Part shown: positions 16,755 to 26,707 of the stretch, one piece after another
How the letters are laid out: the number at the start of each line of letters is the position of its first letter
How positions within the stretch are numbered: position 1 is the first letter of the stretch
Assembly: GCF_014642835.1 (NCBI RefSeq)
Contig: NZ_BMJA01000001.1
Coordinates: forward strand, 1 to 64,000
Length of the DNA stretch: 64,000 nt
Direction of reading: 5' to 3'
From: Dyella nitratireducens
GTDB taxonomy: Bacteria; Pseudomonadota; Gammaproteobacteria; Xanthomonadales; Rhodanobacteraceae
The notes under the pieces: generated by a model
What the model was told of the DNA's origin: nothing
Seen by the model: the letters and a program-made list of their open reading frames with translations, nothing else
Databases searched by the model: none
Position numbers and translations under genes: made by a program

Positions 16755-16911
16755 GCTGTTTTCCAGGTAGGCGTACGGTCGATTTTGTGGCCGCCACCGC
16801 AGGGGCGGTGCACGTCGGGCCTTTGGGCCATGTCTGCGTCAAGCCAGACAGGCTCCACTCCATGGCGACCTGGCATCTGTTTGTAACGCTGCGCAGGGCA
16901 GCGTTACTGGT

Positions 16912-18270
16912 TCACGAGCGTTCGGTGGCGGATTTTACGACGTCCGCAAGACGTTCTGCCATCTGACGCACTTCGGCTTCGTCGGCGGCTTCAACGGTCA
17001 CCCGCACCAGCGGCTCGGTGCCGGAGGCGCGCAGCACGACGCGGCCGCGGCCAAGCAAGGCCTGCTCGGTATCGGCCAGTGCCTTGCGCACGGCGTCGCT
17101 GTTGAGGGCTTCGCGTGCGCCGGCCGCACGCACGTTGATCATCACCTGCGGCATTTTTTTCAGGCCCTGGCGCGCGCTGCTGAGATCCTGGCCGGACAGC
17201 TTCAGCGCTTCGAGCACGGCCAGCGCGGCGACGATGCCGTCACCGGTGGTGGCACGATCCAGGCACAGCAAATGGCCAGACGTTTCGCCACCCAATATGC
17301 CGTCGTGCTCCTTCAGTTTCTGCAGCACGAAACGGTCGCCGACATTGGCGCGGATCAGGTCCACGCCCAGGCCTGCCAGTGCCTTTTGCAGGCCGTAGTT
17401 GCTCATCAGCGTGCCGACGACCGGACCTTTGAGCAGCCCGCGCGACTGCCAGCTGTGCGCCAGCACGTAGAGCATGTCGTCGCCATCGCCAAGCACGCCG
17501 TGGCGATCCACCACTTGCACGCGATCACCGTCGCCATCGAACGCAAAGCCGATATCGGCGCCCTGCTCCACCACCGCGCGCTGCAGTGCTTCGGGGTGCG
17601 TGGAGCCAACGTTGTGGTTGATGTTGAAGCCATCCGGCTTGTCGCCAATGGTGTGCACGTTCGCACCCAGCTCGCTGAACACTTTCGGTGCGACTTGGTA
17701 GGTGGCGCCGTGCGCGCAATCGAGCACGATCTTCATGCCGGCCAGGCTGAAATCTTCCGGCACGGTGGATTTGCAGAATTCCGCATAGCGCGTGATGACG
17801 TCGGTGACGCGGATCACTTTGCCGAGATGTTCCGAATCCACGGTGGTGAACGGTGCATCGGCTTCCAGTTCGATGGCGGCTTCGATTTCGTCGGAGAGTT
17901 TTTCGCCTTGCGTGGAGAAAAACTTGATGCCGTTGTCGTAGTGCGGATTGTGCGAAGCGCTGATCACGATGCCAGCATCGGCGCGCAGGCTGCGGGTGAG
18001 GTAAGCCACGGCCGGCGTGGGCATGGGACCGAACAGGCGAACGTCCGCCCCCGCGGCGGCCAGGCCGGCTTCCAGGGCGGATTCGAACATGTAGCCGGAA
18101 ACGCGGGTGTCCTTGCCGATCAGTACCAACGGGCGGCGGGAGGATTTCTTCTCCCGGCCCAGCACCACGCCGAGCGCCCGCCCCAGCCGCAGCATGAAAT
18201 CCGCGCTGATGGGCCACTGGCCTACGCGGCCACGGATGCCGTCGGTACCGAAATATTTGCGTTGGTTCAT
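16912..18270 (-). CDS. glmM: Phosphoglucosamine mutase
   Basis: A 452-residue enzyme that converts glucosamine 6-phosphate to glucosamine 1-phosphate for peptidoglycan and LPS precursors. It has the phosphoserine loop [12 protein letters not shown] (Ser106), the metal loop DGDGDRV, the sugar loop GGETSGH and the C-terminal phosphate-binding [12 protein letters not shown]-terminus [14 protein letters not shown] is canonical. In many gammaproteobacteria it follows folP, as it does here, with 308 bases holding a family A repeat pair between. Confidence 0.97.
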   Translation of the reverse strand: MNQRKYFGTDGIRGRVGQWPISADFMLRLGRALGVVLGREKKSSRRPLVLIGKDTRVSGYMFESALEAGLAAAGADVRLFGPMPTPAVAYLTRSLRADAGIVISASHNPHYDNGIKFFSTQGEKLSDEIEAAIELEADAPFTTVDSEHLGKVIRVTDVITRYAEFCKSTVPEDFSLAGMKIVLDCAHGATYQVAPKVFSELGANVHTIGDKPDGFNINHNVGSTHPEALQRAVVEQGADIGFAFDGDGDRVQVVDRHGVLGDGDDMLYVLAHSWQSRGLLKGPVVGTLMSNYGLQKALAGLGVDLIRANVGDRFVLQKLKEHDGILGGETSGHLLCLDRATTGDGIVAALAVLEALKLSGQDLSSARQGLKKMPQVMINVRAAGAREALNSDAVRKALADTEQALLGRGRVVLRASGTEPLVRVTVEAADEAEVRQMAERLADVVKSATERS

Positions 18271-18425
18271 GAAAAGTCTGTCTTGAGGAGCGGAAGTCAG
18301 GAAATAGGGACAAGGGCGTCGCCAGGGCGTGAATGCTACACCGGGCGGTTAGCTATGCCTCATATTGGCCCTCGCCCGTTTGCCGGGGGAACTTGGAGGT
18401 ATCCGAGATAAAGCCATTTTCCAGT

Positions 18426-18512
18426 ATGGCCGTCATTCCCGCGAAAGCGGGAATCCATTTTCAACGATGCATCAGAGCAAGATGGATTCCCGCTTTCGCG
18501 GGAATGACGGCC
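18426..18512. repeat. REP-like palindrome pair, family A
   Basis: ATGGCCGTCATTCCCGCG starts the left unit, and the right unit ending CGCGGGAATGACGGCC is its reverse complement; both are internal hairpins, 23 bases apart. It fills most of the 308-base gap between glmM and folP; nothing else is seen there. Confidence 0.9.
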
Positions 18513-18578
18513 TTGAGGTAATGGGTATTTCCTGCCAACGCTTCCCACTTGCCCTATCGGGAATGAGCAGATCAGGCC

Positions 18579-19484
18579 TTACTCATCATCCGGCCAACTC
18601 GGCATTTTCTGCTTGTCATGCCGCTCCGGTGTGTCGCCAGCTTGCACGGCATGCCACACCTTCAATGCATCCACAGTAGCTGCCACATCGTGCACGCGCA
18701 CCATGCGTGCACCGCGTTGCACGGCGATCAGCGCCGCAGCCACCGAACCGGCGGCGCGGTCGGCGGGGTCTTTGCGGCCGGTGAGCGTGCCGATCATCGA
18801 CTTGCGCGACAGCCCCACGTAAACGCCACTGCCAAGATCGGCGAAGCGCTGCACTTTACGCAGCAGTGCAAGGTTGTGTTCCAGGTTTTTGCCGAAGCCA
18901 AAACCAGGGTCGACCATTACTTTGCGCCGATCGATGCCGGCCAATTCGCAGGCGAACAGGCGATCGGTGAGGAAACGATGCACTTCGCCGACCACGTCGT
19001 CGTAGTGCGGTTCGTCTTGCATGCTACGCGGCTCGCCTTGCATGTGCATCAGGCAGATCGGCACGCGCAGTTCGGATGCAGCGTCCAAGGCGCCCTCACG
19101 GCGCAGGGCATACACGTCGTTGATCATGCCGGCGCCGGCCGCTACGGCGGCGCGCATCACTTCGGGTTTCGACGTGTCGACGGCGATCGGCAGCGAGGTG
19201 CGCGCCACCAATTGCTCGATGACGGGAATGACCCGCTGCAATTCGTCTTCGACGGCAACATCCGCCGCGCCGGGGCGAGTGGATTCGCCGCCGACGTCGA
19301 GCATGTCGGCGCCCTCTTCCGCCAGCCGCAGGCCGTGTTCCACTGCGGCTTCCACGCTGGAAAACTGGCCGCCGTCGGAGAACGAATCCGGTGTCACGTT
19401 GATGATGCCCACCACGCGCGGACGATCCAGCGTCAACGGCCGGCCGTTGCAATCCAGCACCGTGGCGAACATGTCGGTGGTCAT
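18579..19484 (-). CDS. folP: Dihydropteroate synthase
   Basis: A 301-residue enzyme condensing p-aminobenzoate with the pterin diphosphate in folate synthesis. It has [25 protein letters not shown], the PIAVDTSKP strand, [23 protein letters not shown] and GLSRKSMIG, all family signatures. I chose the ATG at 19484, which overlaps the orn stop by 4 bases (19481-19484); the frame is open further upstream only because it shadows orn. Usual length is about 280. Confidence 0.96.
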   Translation of the reverse strand: MTTDMFATVLDCNGRPLTLDRPRVVGIINVTPDSFSDGGQFSSVEAAVEHGLRLAEEGADMLDVGGESTRPGAADVAVEDELQRVIPVIEQLVARTSLPIAVDTSKPEVMRAAVAAGAGMINDVYALRREGALDAASELRVPICLMHMQGEPRSMQDEPHYDDVVGEVHRFLTDRLFACELAGIDRRKVMVDPGFGFGKNLEHNLALLRKVQRFADLGSGVYVGLSRKSMIGTLTGRKDPADRAAGSVAAALIAVQRGARMVRVHDVAATVDALKVWHAVQAGDTPERHDKQKMPSWPDDE

Positions 19485-20050
19485 GTGCAATGCTCCGCAC
19501 CGCCGAGCGCGCCCATGAATTGGCGGTAGTAGCGCAGTTCGTCGATGGAGTCGCGAATATCCGACAGTGCCGTGTGTGCCGATTCTTTGGAGAAACCGCG
19601 ACCGATGGTCGGCGCCCAGCGACGTGCCAGTTCTTTCAGCGTGGACACGTCCAGATTGCGATAGTGGAAGAAGCGTTCCAGTTGCGGCATCTGCCGATGC
19701 AGGAAGCGGCGATCCTGGCAGATGGAATTGCCGCACATCGGCGACTTGCCCGGCATCACCCACGGCTTGAGAAACTCCAGCGTGGCCTGCTCTGCTTGCG
19801 CATGCGTGCAGGTGGAGTCCAACACCTGATCCCACAGGCCGGATCGGCGGTGCTGGTTGCGGTTCCAGGTATCCATCGCTTCCAACCGCTCCACCTCATG
19901 GTGGATCGCGAAGACGGGGCCTTCGGCTAGAACGATCAGATCCTTGTCGGTGACGATGGTGGCGATCTCGAGGATCGAATCGTTATCGGTATCCAGACCG
20001 GTCATTTCCAGGTCGATCCAGATGAGGTTGTCTTCGTTCGCTTGGCTCAT
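19481..20050 (-). CDS. orn: Oligoribonuclease
   Basis: A 189-residue 3'-5' exoribonuclease that finishes degradation of short RNAs and linear dinucleotides such as pGpG. DEDDh residues are visible in IDLEMTGLD (exo I), the NSICQDRRF region (exo II) and [11 protein letters not shown] (exo III). Usual length. Translationally coupled to folP through a 4-base overlap, which is an uncommon pairing worth noting. Confidence 0.96.
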   Translation of the reverse strand: MSQANEDNLIWIDLEMTGLDTDNDSILEIATIVTDKDLIVLAEGPVFAIHHEVERLEAMDTWNRNQHRRSGLWDQVLDSTCTHAQAEQATLEFLKPWVMPGKSPMCGNSICQDRRFLHRQMPQLERFFHYRNLDVSTLKELARRWAPTIGRGFSKESAHTALSDIRDSIDELRYYRQFMGALGGAEHCT

Positions 20051-20138
20051 GCGCCCTCCTGACGGCGCAGTTTAGCAAGAGCCAAGCCACTTCCTCATTA
20101 CCCCCGTCTCAGCTGCCCGCTTCCCCTATCATTTGCCC

Positions 20139-21587
20139 ATGCACACCCTCTTCTGGCACGACTACGAAACCTTCGGCACCGATACGCGCCGGGACCGGCC
20201 GATCCAGTTTGCCGGCATCCGCACCAACCTGGAGCTGGAAATCATCGACGAGCCGGTGATGTTCTACGGCAAGCCGCCGCGGGAGATGCCGCCCAGCCCG
20301 GAGTCCTGCCTGATCACCGGCATCACCCCGCAGCAGGCTGAGCGCGACGGGTTGATCGAGGCCGATTTCGCCGCACGCGTGCATGAGCAGCTTGCTGCGC
20401 CAGGTACCTGTGGCGTGGGTTACAACTCCTTGCGCTTTGACGACGAATTCACGCGCCAGCTGTTGTACCGGAATTTTTTCGAGCCGTATGGGCGCGAATG
20501 GGAGAACGGCAATTCGCGCTGGGACCTGATCGACCTTGTCCGCATGTGCGCTGCACTGCGACCCGAAGGCATCGAGTGGCCCACGCATGAGGACGGCACC
20601 CGAAGCTTCAAGCTGGAACACCTGGCCACCGCCAATCATCTTCGGCAGGACCGCGCGCACGATGCGCTCTCCGATGTGTATGCGCTGATCGATCTGGCAC
20701 GCCTGATCCGCGTGCGCCAGCCGCGCTTGTGGGACTGGCATTTCAGCCTGCGCCGCAAGCAGCGCGTGTTCGAGCTGCTGGACCTCACCGCCATGACGCC
20801 GCTGGTGCATGTGTCATCGCGTTACCCGGCCAGCCGTGGTTGCCTGGCGATCATCATGCCGTTGGCGGTGCATCCGGCTCGGGCGGGTGAAATCATCGTG
20901 TACGACCTCGCGCAGGATCCCAGCGATCTGCTGACGCTGGAGGTCGACGACATCATCGATCGCATGTTTACTGCGCGCGCCGATCTGCCGGAAGGTGTGG
21001 AGCGCATTCCGCTGCGCACCGTGCATGCAAATCGCTCCCCCGCACTGGCGCCGTTGTCGGTGCTGAAAGGTGTGGATCTCGCGCGGCTACCATTGGACGT
21101 GGATCGCTGTCTGGCGCATGCCGATACCTTGCGTGCCGCGACGAATCTGGCGGATAAGTTGCGCCGCATTTTCCAGCGGGCGGCCGAGCTGCCGCCGCCG
21201 GAAGATCCGGAGTTGGCGCTGTATGGCGGTTTTCTGCCCGATGCCGACAAGCGTTTGCTGCGCGACGTGCGGGCGACGCCGCCGGAGCAGTTGGGGGCGC
21301 GCAAGTTCGAGTTTCGCGATGCGCGTTATCCGGAGTTGCTGTTCCGTTATCGGGCGCGCAATTGGCCGGAGACGTTGACGCCGGAGGAACGGGAGCGGTG
21401 GGAAGCGTTTCGCATTCAACGGCTGACGCGGGCTACGCCGCTTACGACGCTGACGTTGTCGGAGTATTTCGCGAAACTCGTGATGCTGCGCAATGATCCG
21501 CTGGGGCGCGATAAGGGTGCGGTGTTGGATCAGTTGCAAGTTTGGGGTGAGCAGGTTGCGGCTGAGGCTGGCATTGCGCTTGCGTAG
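20139..21587 (+). CDS. sbcB: Exodeoxyribonuclease I
   Basis: A 482-residue 3'-5' single-strand DNA exonuclease with roles in recombination and mismatch repair. The DEDDh core has HDYETFGT at the start, FDDEFTRQ, and DRAHDALSDVYALIDLA; the C-terminal half is the SH3-like and helical regions of ExoI. I start it at ATG 20139 rather than the TTG two codons before. The stop TAG (21585-21587) lies inside the REP-like sequence GTAGGTTGGGG, so the last codons abut the repeat. Confidence 0.95.
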   Translation: MHTLFWHDYETFGTDTRRDRPIQFAGIRTNLELEIIDEPVMFYGKPPREMPPSPESCLITGITPQQAERDGLIEADFAARVHEQLAAPGTCGVGYNSLRFDDEFTRQLLYRNFFEPYGREWENGNSRWDLIDLVRMCAALRPEGIEWPTHEDGTRSFKLEHLATANHLRQDRAHDALSDVYALIDLARLIRVRQPRLWDWHFSLRRKQRVFELLDLTAMTPLVHVSSRYPASRGCLAIIMPLAVHPARAGEIIVYDLAQDPSDLLTLEVDDIIDRMFTARADLPEGVERIPLRTVHANRSPALAPLSVLKGVDLARLPLDVDRCLAHADTLRAATNLADKLRRIFQRAAELPPPEDPELALYGGFLPDADKRLLRDVRATPPEQLGARKFEFRDARYPELLFRYRARNWPETLTPEERERWEAFRIQRLTRATPLTTLTLSEYFAKLVMLRNDPLGRDKGAVLDQLQVWGEQVAAEAGIALA

Positions 21588-21868
21588 GTTGGGGTGCAAA
21601 CCCTGATGCATCCCCACTTTTCTGTTTTTCCGGCAAGAGCCGAAGTTAGCGTCGATGCTGTTTCAGAGCGAGTCGTCATTCCGGCGAAGGCCGGAATCCA
21701 TCGCCAGTGCGAAGCATGGATTCCGGCCTTCGCCGGAATGACGTCGAGGCAAGACTGACTTTTTCGCGGCGAGCGACGCTCCTGAAGCAAGAAACGTGGG
21801 GTATATCGGGAGCAAACCCGAATATCGCCGTCTATGTCACCATTGTTGGGGTTTGCACCCCAACCTAC
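21584..21868. repeat. Split family B palindrome with a family A pair inside
   Basis: The left half GTAGGTTGGGGTGCAAACCC is at 21584-21603 and the matching right half ending CCCCAACCTAC at 21845-21868, about 240 bases apart instead of the usual 23-27. Between them sits a complete family A pair (21674-21701 and 21716-21743). The arrangement looks like one repeat inserted into another. No gene lies in 21588-21883. Confidence 0.75.
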
Positions 21869-21883
21869 GAGAATCGAACCATC

Positions 21884-22570
21884 ATGCCACGCGCCTACTT
21901 CTCGCCTGCCACATTCCGCTTCCTCAAAAGCCTGGCCCGCAACAACAACCGCGAATGGTTCCAGAAGCACAAAGCCGAATACGAGCGCGACGTGCGCGAT
22001 CCGTTTCTGGAGCTGATCAGCGACATGCAGGCTCCGCTGGCGAAAATAAGCGCGCACTTCCGCGCCGATCCGCGCAAGATGGGTGGCTCGCTGTTCCGCG
22101 TCTATCGCGATACGCGGTTCTCGAACGACAAGGAGCCGTACAAGCCCTGGGCCAGTGCGCGCTTTTTCCATGAGCGGCGGCATGAGATTCCGGCACCTTC
22201 GTTCTACGTGCATATCAAGCCGGGCGATTGCTTTGTCGGCGGCGGCATGTGGCATCCGGAGCCGGATGCGTTGAAGCGGCTGCGTGCTTTTCTTGCTGAT
22301 AATCCGGCCGCGTGGAAGCGCGCGGTGCAGAGCAAGGCGTTCCGCGATCATTTTGCGTTCTGGGGTGAATCATTGACGCGACCGCCGCGCGGATTTGATC
22401 CGGAGCATGAGCTGATCGAGGATCTGAAACGCAAGGACTTTGCGGCAGGCGAGCAGTTTGATGAAGCGCTGGCGTGTTCGGCGGAGTTGTTGCCGTATAT
22501 GGTGGCCAGTTACAAGCGGCTGGCGCCGATGATTGATTATTTGTGTGCGGCGCAGGAATTGGAGTTTTAG
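21884..22570 (+). CDS. DUF2461 (TIGR02453) family protein
   Basis: A 228-residue soluble protein of the widespread DUF2461 family: FSPATFRFLKSLARNNNREWF at the start, FRVYRDTRFSNDKEPYKPW in the first third, GGGMWHPEP, and a C-terminal helical tail. Molecular function is not established. Start at ATG 21884, just after the repeat; the ribosome site is weak (GAGA). Confidence 0.85.
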   Translation: MPRAYFSPATFRFLKSLARNNNREWFQKHKAEYERDVRDPFLELISDMQAPLAKISAHFRADPRKMGGSLFRVYRDTRFSNDKEPYKPWASARFFHERRHEIPAPSFYVHIKPGDCFVGGGMWHPEPDALKRLRAFLADNPAAWKRAVQSKAFRDHFAFWGESLTRPPRGFDPEHELIEDLKRKDFAAGEQFDEALACSAELLPYMVASYKRLAPMIDYLCAAQELEF

Positions 22571-22592
22571 CGCAACCGAAATCCCACCTCAG

Positions 22593-22620
22593 CGTCATTC
22601 CGGCGAAAACCGGAATGACG
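22593..22620. repeat. REP-like palindrome, single family A unit
   Basis: CGTCATTCCGGCGAAAACCGGAATGACG forms one hairpin and stands between the convergent ends of the DUF2461 gene and lysS. Confidence 0.85.
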
Positions 22621-22630
22621 AGCATCACGC

Positions 22631-24151
<1,521 letters not shown>

Positions 24152-24226
24152 GGAGATTCCATTGCTGCCGGCGCTCAAATCGAGTGCCAAGCGCTTCTTT
24201 ATGTATCGCTGATGGTCAAACGCCCA

Positions 24227-24532
24227 TCAATCATCTTTGCCGAACACATGCTTGACGGCGTGCTTGGTGGCATCCCAGCCTTCGCGCGTACCGTGCGCGA
24301 CGCCGTGCCCTACTTCTTTCGCACCATGCCCGATACCCTGGCCCGCTTCTTTCGCGCCATGGCCGACCGTTTTGGCGACGTGCGCCGTGGCATGACCCAC
24401 GTCGCGTGCACCGTTGCCGATCGCGTGTCCGGCATCTTTGGCATCCTGCTTGACGCCCTGGCCGGCGGCGTTTGCGACATGGCTGAAAAACAGCACGCTG
24501 GCACATGCCAACAGCATCGTTTTGCCGTTCAT
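24227..24532 (-). CDS. Small secreted Gly/His/Ala-repeat protein
   Basis: A 101-residue protein with a signal peptide (residues 1-22, cleavage near ANA-AG). The mature part is built of degenerate 11-residue units of the form GHGAKEAGQGI / GHGAKEVGHGV, rich in Gly, His, Ala and Lys, and ends KHVFGKDD. Such 11-mer repeats resemble amphipathic helical (LEA-like) or metal-binding His-rich proteins. It sits between prfB and lysS on their strand. Function unknown. Confidence 0.65.
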   Translation of the reverse strand: MNGKTMLLACASVLFFSHVANAAGQGVKQDAKDAGHAIGNGARDVGHATAHVAKTVGHGAKEAGQGIGHGAKEVGHGVAHGTREGWDATKHAVKHVFGKDD

Positions 24533-24554
24533 ATCGTGACTCCTCGATCAGTGA

Positions 24555-25680
24555 TCACGCATCGACGCGCTTGGCACCCGCATCCAATCCGGCTTTCAGG
24601 CTGGCCTCGATGAAATCGTCGAGATCGCCATCCAGCACCTTTTGGGTGTCGGTGCGTTCCACGCCGGTGCGCAGGTCTTTGATGCGGCTCTGGTCCAACA
24701 CGTAATTGCGGATCTGGCTGCCCCAGCCAATGTCGGACTTGGTCGCTTCCAGCGCATCCTTTTCGGCGTTGCGCTTTTGGATCTCCAGTTCGTACAGCTT
24801 GGCGGCCAGCATCTTCATCGCGCGGTCGCGGTTGGCGTGCTGGCTGCGCTCGGTCTGGCAGGCCACCACCACACCGCTGGGTACGTGGGTAATACGCACC
24901 GCCGACTCGGTTTTGTTGACGTGCTGACCACCGGCGCCGGACGAGCGGTACACGTCGGTCTTCAAATCAGCCGGATTGATCTCGATGTCTATATCGTCAT
25001 CGACTTCCGGCGACACGAACACCGAGGTGAAGCTGGTGTGGCGGCGGTTGTCGGAATCGAACGGGCTCTTGCGCACCAGGCGGTGTACGCCGATTTCGGT
25101 TTTCAGCCAGCCGTAGGCGTAATCGCCTTCCACGCGGAAGGTGGCGGACTTGATGCCGGCCACGTCGCCGGCGCTGACTTCCATCAGCTCGGTTTTCCAG
25201 CCGCGCGATTCGCACCAGCGCAGGTACATGCGCAGCAGCATTTCGGCCCAGTCCTGCGCCTCGGTGCCGCCGGCACCGGCCTGGATATCGACGAAGGCAT
25301 TGGCCGAATCCATCTTGCCGGAGAACATGCGCTGGAATTCCAGCTTGCTTACCTCGGCGTCGAGCTTGCCGACGTCGGTCTGCACGGATTGCACGGTGGC
25401 TTCGTCGCCGTCGGCGGCAGCCATTTCCAGCAGCTCGCCGGCATCGGCCAGGCCGGAGGTGATGCGGTCGATGCCGCTGACGATGGTGTCGAGACGGGCG
25501 CGTTCGCGGCCCAGTTCCTGCGCGTGGGGCGGATTGTCCCAGATGCTGGGGCTTTCCAGTTCGCGGCTTACTTCTTCCAGACGCTCACGCTTGGCGTCGT
25601 AGTCAAAGATACCCCCTAAGCGACTCGATACGGGCCGTGAGGTCCGCGATCTGCGCAAGGATCGGATTGGTTTCGATCAT
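24555..25680 (-). CDS. prfB: Peptide chain release factor 2 (programmed +1 frameshift)
   Basis: RF2, which recognises UGA/UAA and releases the nascent chain. A short 25-codon frame starting [10 protein letters not shown] at 25680 ends with UGA at 25605-25603, and the rest (349 codons) is read in the +1 frame, giving about 374 residues. Visible signatures are the UGA-recognition SPF tripeptide ([13 protein letters not shown]) and the catalytic GGQ ([15 protein letters not shown]). The frameshift makes RF2 level control its own translation. Confidence 0.97.
25602..25617 (-). promoter_or_regulatory. RF2 +1 frameshift site
   Basis: The reverse strand reads AGG GGG TAT CTT TGA C: an internal Shine-Dalgarno-like AGGGGG, then slippery CUU followed by the in-frame UGA and a C, as in E. 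coli prfB. Slow UGA decoding when RF2 is scarce allows the shift. Confidence 0.96.
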
Positions 25681-25788
25681 GTGTGGTTGAACCCTGAAGG
25701 GATGGCGCCCAATGAGCGCAAGATAAACGTCAATCGTAGCAAACCGGGTGCGAAGGCGCCTAGTTGAGGGCCTTAGGAGGCGCGCTCG

Positions 25789-25862
25789 GTAGGTTGGGGT
25801 GCAAACCCCAACATAGTGGTATGCATGGACATGGCGATGTTGGGGTTCGCACCCCAACCTAC
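25789..25862. repeat. REP-like palindrome pair, family B
   Basis: GTAGGTTGGGGTGCAAACCC begins the left unit (25789-25814); the right unit (25837-25862) is its near-exact reverse complement ending CCCCAACCTAC. Located between prfB and the CPBP protease gene. Confidence 0.9.
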
Positions 25863-25868
25863 GGGCGC

Positions 25869-26522
25869 TCAACCGAATGCCAGCAGCAGACCGCCCAGAT
25901 TGAACAACGCGTGGCAAAGGATGCCGGGCAGCAGGCTGCCGCTGTAGCGCTTCAATTCGCCTGCCAGTACCCCGAGGAGACAAGCAGCGCAGGCCGTCAC
26001 CGGCCCCACCTTCAGGTGGATGACCCCGAATAGCAACGCAATGGACAGCGATGCAGCAATACCAGCCAATGCGACGCGCAGGCGTGCGCTCAAAAGGCTC
26101 CGGGCCAGCGTGGACTGCAGCAGTCCGCGGAACACCACCTCTTCCTGCACGGGAGCGCCCAGCGCAAAACACAAATAAGCCTGCCAGGGAGCAAGGTGCA
26201 CGCCCTCCGGCATGCCGGGCTCATTGGCGTGTGCAAGCACCACGGTCACGACGGTACCCAGCAATACGCCGAGTGCGAGGGCATAAAGTACATATCGATA
26301 CGCCGGCCATTGCCAGCCAAAGTCTTCCGCTGTGAGCCATCGTTGTTGAATGGCCCATCCCATCAATGCGCAGGTTGTTACCAGGGTGAGGGCGATGACC
26401 GCGGGCACCATCGCCGTGGGCGTCAGATGCAACGCCGATACGATCAGGAAAGCGGGCATGTAGATCGCCAGAAACAGCAGCAGCGTTAGCGCTACTGATC
26501 GCAAGAGCTTGAGCACAAGCAT
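25869..26522 (-). CDS. CPBP-family intramembrane protease
   Basis: A 217-residue protein with about six membrane segments and the CPBP (CAAX protease / Abi) signature: Glu127-Glu128-x3-Arg132 (QEEVVFRGLL), His169 (FGVIHL) and His204-x3-Asn208 (ILCHALFNLGG). Members are intramembrane glutamyl-type proteases or related proteins; the substrate is unknown. All signature residues are present, in contrast to the protein at 46432. Confidence 0.85.
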   Translation of the reverse strand: MLVLKLLRSVALTLLLFLAIYMPAFLIVSALHLTPTAMVPAVIALTLVTTCALMGWAIQQRWLTAEDFGWQWPAYRYVLYALALGVLLGTVVTVVLAHANEPGMPEGVHLAPWQAYLCFALGAPVQEEVVFRGLLQSTLARSLLSARLRVALAGIAASLSIALLFGVIHLKVGPVTACAACLLGVLAGELKRYSGSLLPGILCHALFNLGGLLLAFG

Positions 26523-26618
26523 CGGTTTCCCCGTTGGCCCACCCTACCTACACGCTACAGCCAGGGTGAGGGGTGGGACAACGCCACTTCTGCCATAGAC
26601 CTACGTTGCTTGCCTCAC

Positions 26619-26696
26619 CGTCGTCGCCCCGGCGAAAGCCGGGGCCTAGCGACTCAAAGCGAAAGGCCCTGGGTCCCGGCGTTCGCCGGGACGACG
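26619..26696. repeat. Diverged REP-like pair, family A variant
   Basis: CGTCGTCGCCCCGGCG opens the left unit and the right unit ends CGCCGGGACGACG; the family A 'TCATTCC' is replaced by 'TCGTCGCCCC'. It lies downstream of asnB, between its stop and the CPBP gene. Confidence 0.7.
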
Positions 26697-26707
26697 AGCC
26701 ATTGCGT

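Noticed and set aside
16161-16886. 241-codon + strand frame antisense to the 2OG oxygenase
   Set aside because: Shadow frame; the reverse strand encodes a complete iron dioxygenase.
17272-18411. 379-codon + strand frame antisense to glmM
   Set aside because: GC-rich shadow with no recognisable domain.
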